42,032 nt of DNA from Chrysochromulina tobinii (taxonomy: Eukaryota; Haptophyta; Prymnesiales; Chrysochromulinaceae): contig JWZX01003315.1 in the NCBI GenBank assembly GCA_001275005.1, forward strand, positions 1 to 42,032. Direction: 5' to 3'. The translations under genes were made by a program, and so were the position numbers. The notes beneath the pieces were generated by a model. The model did not search any database and had not been told where the DNA came from. It was given only the letters and a program-made list of their open reading frames with translations. Shown piece by piece: positions 40,902-42,032 of the stretch (the first letter of the stretch is position 1; the number at the start of each line of letters is the position of its first letter).

Positions 40902-42032
40902 ATGCCGCTCATGGCCGGTGGCTTTGCCTCGGCGGTCGATGACATGGAGGCGCTTCAGCAGATCATGGAAGCCAATAGGAGGCTCATGGCGATCTTGAGG
41001 ATTCAGGACTTCCTCAAAGACGTGCGAAAGCGGAGGGAGGCTCGGAAGGAGGCTCGTGCGAGGCGGGAGCTGGCTATCCAAGCGAAAGAAGCTCGAGAGC
41101 AGAGGCAGCTCGATGCTGAATATGAGTTCTCGATGCTCAAGAGGCAGCTCGAGAAGGCCACGACGACCGTGACCAACGGCTACCAAACGCTCAACGACGA
41201 AGAGGACGTCAAGGCCGCTGCCAACGCCACGTTGACCTCCACTGTGGCACCATCTGCGTCAAAGTTTGCCACGACGACGACCGTGACCAACGGCTACCAA
41301 ACGCTCAACGACGAAGAGGACGTCGAGGCCGCTGCCAACGCCACGTTGACCTCCACTGTGGCACCATCTGCATCAAAGTTTGTCGGACCATGCTTGGTTT
41401 TGCTCGGCATTAGCGTTTTGGTTTTCATTGCAGCAAGCCTCTTCGCGACATCACCGGTGCCAGCGGATGCTCCTCCGTCGCCGATTGCGCCGCCGCGGCC
41501 GAGCAGTCCGCCTCCGCCGTCCCCAGTGCCACTTTGGCCGCCTCCGCCGCCTCTGCTGCCTCCTTCATCTCCATCACCGCCGCCTCTGCTGCCTCCTTCA
41601 TCTCCATCACCGGCTCCTCTGCCTCCACCTCCATTGCCACCTCCGAGCCCGCACCCGCCTCCACCTCCATTGGTACCACCTCCGAGCCCGCACCCGCCAC
41701 CACCTCAACGGCCACCGCCACCCTACACTCCTATTTCCACGCCTGAGCCGCCGCCGCCGCCGTCGCCACCGCCAGCTTTACCACCCCCGCCGCCGTTACT
41801 GCCGCCTCAGCATCCGTCGCCGCAACCTCCGCCGCCGCCACTCGCACCACCTCAGCCGCACTCACCGCCATCGCCAGCGTCACCGCCGTCTCCCCCGCCC
41901 GAGACCCCGCCTTCCTTTCCTCCTTCGCCACCATCGCCACCACCTCCTGATCCCTCTCCCTCGCCTCGACCGCCTCCACCGCCGCCGCTCTCGCACGCAC
42001 GGCCCGTCACCGCCTCGCCTCCACCGCGACAC
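40902..42032 (+). CDS. Single-pass membrane protein with Pro-rich ectodomain (partial, runs off the end)
   Basis: The frame is open from the ATG at 40902 (next ATG 40911) to the window end without a stop, at least 377 residues. A charged coiled-coil head (about 1-90; RKRREARKEARARRELAIQ) is followed by two tandem 38-residue repeats, then one hydrophobic helix (VGPCLVLLGISVLVFIAASL). After that comes pure Pro/Ser-rich text of the P-P-P-S-P type for at least 190 residues. By charge rule the head is cytosolic and the Pro-rich part extracellular, resembling cell-wall or scale-associated hydroxyproline-rich proteins of algae. The minus-strand frames opposite it are shadows of the Pro codons. Confidence 0.75.
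   Translation, partial: MPLMAGGFASAVDDMEALQQIMEANRRLMAILRIQDFLKDVRKRREARKEARARRELAIQAKEAREQRQLDAEYEFSMLKRQLEKATTTVTNGYQTLNDEEDVKAAANATLTSTVAPSASKFATTTTVTNGYQTLNDEEDVEAAANATLTSTVAPSASKFVGPCLVLLGISVLVFIAASLFATSPVPADAPPSPIAPPRPSSPPPPSPVPLWPPPPPLLPPSSPSPPPLLPPSSPSPAPLPPPPLPPPSPHPPPPPLVPPPSPHPPPPQRPPPPYTPISTPEPPPPPSPPPALPPPPPLLPPQHPSPQPPPPPLAPPQPHSPPSPASPPSPPPETPPSFPPSPPSPPPPDPSPSPRPPPPPPLSHARPVTASPPPRH
41165..41382 (+). repeat. 114-bp in-frame tandem duplication
   Basis: The segment beginning GACCGTGACCAACGGCTACC at 41165 recurs at 41279, nearly identical to about 41382 (one Lys-to-Glu codon and one synonymous change seen). The period of 38 codons keeps the frame of the Pro-rich membrane protein, and the high identity implies a recent event. 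Confidence 0.85.

Overview
This window is nuclear DNA of a eukaryotic alga. It is GC-rich and gene-dense, holds about 21 protein genes on both strands, and shows no ribosome-binding sites or operon logic. Two plastid proteins (a Tic22-like import factor and an acyl carrier protein) begin with a signal peptide followed by an A-Y-V-P or S-A-F-N-A-P junction. That is the bipartite leader of algae with a secondary red plastid, so a haptophyte or a stramenopile such as a pelagophyte is most likely; I cannot choose between them from sequence alone. Cilium and centrosome type proteins (TTLL ligase, Sfi1-repeat protein, RPGRIP1-like C2 protein) suggest a flagellate.

Layout. 0.2-9.4 kb: a four-helix membrane protein (+), a secreted alpha/beta hydrolase (+), an Ala/Lys-rich protein with two RCK_C-like repeats (-), a flavin monooxygenase with a C-terminal anchor (+), and a glycosyltransferase-like protein (+). 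9.6-18.9 kb: a fused S-formylglutathione hydrolase / glutathione-dependent formaldehyde dehydrogenase (-), then a six-exon, about 1913-residue EF-hand/Sfi1/ankyrin protein (-). 19.1-22.9 kb: an EGLN-type prolyl hydroxylase (+), a YggS/PLPBP protein (+) and a senescence/spartin-domain protein (-). 23.4-30.6 kb: a low-complexity protein (+), a WW-domain tail-anchored protein (-), a C2/coiled-coil protein (-) and an armadillo/IQ protein (-). 30.6-35.3 kb: a ShKT/GDS-esterase-like secreted protein (-) and a two-exon TTLL (-). 35.8-42.0 kb: two unrecognised proteins (+), Tic22-like (-), ACP (-) and a Pro-rich single-pass membrane protein running off the end (+).

The most interesting structure is an intron family. 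Every intron I can place with confidence (in the monooxygenase, the Sfi1 protein, the senescence-domain gene and the TTLL gene) is short (about 64-198 nt). Each is filled with tandem copies of a roughly 10-bp unit (TCTGATTGCC / TCTGATGACC / CTTGATTGCC) or a related 23-bp unit. The unit always lies in the sense orientation of the host gene. Most introns are bounded by 7-39 bp direct repeats of exon sequence whose period equals the intron length. The repeat unit itself contains CTGAT/TTGAT, which fits a branch-point consensus, so these look like minisatellite-built introners. Two antisense relatives sit inside an open reading frame and appear to have become coding.

Second, an identical 19-bp element lies exactly 127 nt upstream of two neighbouring start codons (30013 and 31927, minus strand), a good candidate core-promoter element. 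No tRNA, rRNA, CRISPR array or transposase gene was recognised.
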